Assembly (NCBI GenBank): GCA_902461475.1
Contig: CABPXX010000073.1
Span: 1 to 6,597 of the forward strand
Reading direction: 5' to 3'
Length of the DNA stretch: 6,597 nucleotides
DNA from: an uncultured Eubacteriales bacterium
GTDB lineage: Bacteria; Bacillota; Clostridia; Oscillospirales; Oscillospiraceae
Shown one piece after another: positions 6,044-6,597 of the stretch. How positions within the stretch are numbered: the stretch's first letter is position 1; each line of letters opens with the position of its first letter. The position numbers and the translations under genes were made by a program. The notes under the pieces are model-generated. The model saw only the letters and a list, made by a program, of their open reading frames with translations, was not told the origin of the DNA and searched no databases.

Positions 6044-6072
6044 TATACATTCCCCATCTTCCATGGTAGAAT
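6044..6072 (+). promoter_or_regulatory. Extended -10 promoter of the PP2C-like gene
   Basis: TATACA (6044-6049, four of six consensus bases) and TAGAAT (6067-6072, five of six) are separated by 17 bases, with a TGG immediately before the -10 box. It points away from the TIM-barrel promoter and has the same TGG extended -10 element. The leader would be about 25 bases. Confidence 0.6.
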
Positions 6073-6104
6073 ACGGACAAGCAAACGATAGGGAGGTACT
6101 GGCC

Positions 6105-6597
6105 ATGGATGTTGTCAGCACTCTGTCCTCCACAGGACGCAAGGTCAACGAAGATTTCATACACCTCCAGCCCAACCGCTGGGCTATGCTTCTGGATGGC
6201 TCCTCGGGCCTGATGCCCAATGTGTTGGTGCCCCATTTGCACGGCCGCTTTCAAAGTGATGCCCAGTGGTTTGTGCACACCTTTGCCCATGCCTTCGCCC
6301 AGGTAGAACAGCCCTCCACTCCCCTTCCCACGGCGGTGGAGCAAGCCCTGGTCCTGGTGGAGCAGCAATACCAGGCCATTCCCATTGCGGACCACTTGCG
6401 GGGCTTTGCCTATGAGCCCTCCGCCTCCCTGGCCATCTTCCGAACGACGGAGGCGTTCGGCCCCGAGCTGTTCCTCCTGGGCGACTGCACCGCCATCTGG
6501 GACGGCGGCGTATACCACGACCCGGCGGTCTCCCGTTTGGATGACCGGGCCATCCAGCTGTGTCTGCACCTGTCTGACACCACCGGGATTCCTGGGG
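6105..6597 (+). CDS. PP2C-like (PPM family) protein phosphatase, N-terminal part, runs off window
   Basis: The frame is open from ATG at 6105 to the window edge, 164 codons. AGGGAGGT (6090-6097) lies seven bases before the ATG. Residues 12-17 read R-K-V-N-E-D, matching the first PP2C motif; L-D-G-S-S-G (30-35) takes the place of the metal-binding D-G-x-G-G motif; Y-E-P-S-A-S-L-A (103-110) and L-L-G-D-C-T-A-I-W (124-132) fit the later 'S-T-x' and 'G-D-S-R-x-Y' motifs. PPM enzymes are metal-dependent Ser/Thr phosphatases, in bacteria typically paired with Ser/Thr kinases or acting as stress-response switches. The second glycine of D-G-x-G-G is changed, so this is a divergent branch. No signal peptide or membrane segment is visible in this part. 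A kinase or further domains may lie beyond the window; nothing here shows them. Confidence 0.65.
   Translation, partial: MDVVSTLSSTGRKVNEDFIHLQPNRWAMLLDGSSGLMPNVLVPHLHGRFQSDAQWFVHTFAHAFAQVEQPSTPLPTAVEQALVLVEQQYQAIPIADHLRGFAYEPSASLAIFRTTEAFGPELFLLGDCTAIWDGGVYHDPAVSRLDDRAIQLCLHLSDTTGIPG

Noticed and set aside
5961..6569. Extension of the TIM-barrel frame upstream to 6569 (509 codons)
   Set aside because: The extra N-terminal part is antisense to the PP2C-like gene and reads through the promoter. The family-typical start M-K-R-L-L-D with a good ribosome binding site is at 5960.
1..6597. Mobile element, CRISPR array, tRNA/rRNA or phage-defence genes
   Set aside because: I saw no transposase or integrase motifs, no regularly spaced repeats, no tRNA-like cloverleaf and no nuclease/toxin/helicase signatures in the frames I read on either strand.

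Overview
The window is GC-rich with strong G/C preference at third codon positions, AGGAG-type ribosome binding sites and sigma-A-like promoters. Together with secreted multidomain glycosidases of the GH20/GH2 type, this suggests a gut-associated Clostridia (an Oscillospiraceae/Ruminococcaceae-like anaerobe, perhaps from a metagenome). That assignment is inference.

Positions 1-4864 (minus strand) hold one very long glycoside hydrolase reading region. From its start it runs: signal peptide, F5/8 type C (FA58C) carbohydrate-binding domain, GH20 N-terminal domain, GH20 catalytic barrel, LamG-like domain, the first ~20 residues of a second FA58C domain, then abruptly the 'GGLYRDVY' segment of a GH2 enzyme, the GH2 Ig-like domain, GH2 catalytic barrel, C-terminal Ig-like domains and the beginning of another FA58C domain that leaves the window. 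As written it cannot be translated in one piece. I find two in-frame stops (4850-4852, 4631-4633), a one-base loss near 3668-3671, a 5-bp tandem duplication at 3505-3514 and a one-base gain in a G7 run at 627-633. Correcting these five lesions on paper restores a continuous protein of about 1,620 residues that remains open at the window edge. The GH20-to-GH2 transition also looks like an internal deletion joining two enzymes. The region is therefore either a decaying, deletion-fused pseudogene or a low-quality/mis-joined assembly; the sequence alone does not decide.

Positions 4865-5039 are the spacer: a good promoter for the glycosidase (TTGACG-N17-TATGAT), its ribosome binding site, and a strong intrinsic terminator for the next gene. 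Positions 5040-5960 (minus) are an intact 306-residue gene of a conserved TIM-barrel-like family of unknown function (I believe the DUF7916 family). Positions 5961-6104 are a divergent promoter region with two extended -10 promoters facing away from each other. Positions 6105-6597 (plus) are the 5' part of a PP2C-like serine/threonine phosphatase, cut by the window edge.

Functionally, the GH20 and GH2 modules would fit outside-the-cell trimming of GlcNAc/GalNAc- and galactose-containing glycans such as mucin O-glycans. The TIM-barrel gene and the phosphatase have their own promoters and no evident operon link to the glycosidase. I did not find a defence system, CRISPR array, RNA gene or mobile element.
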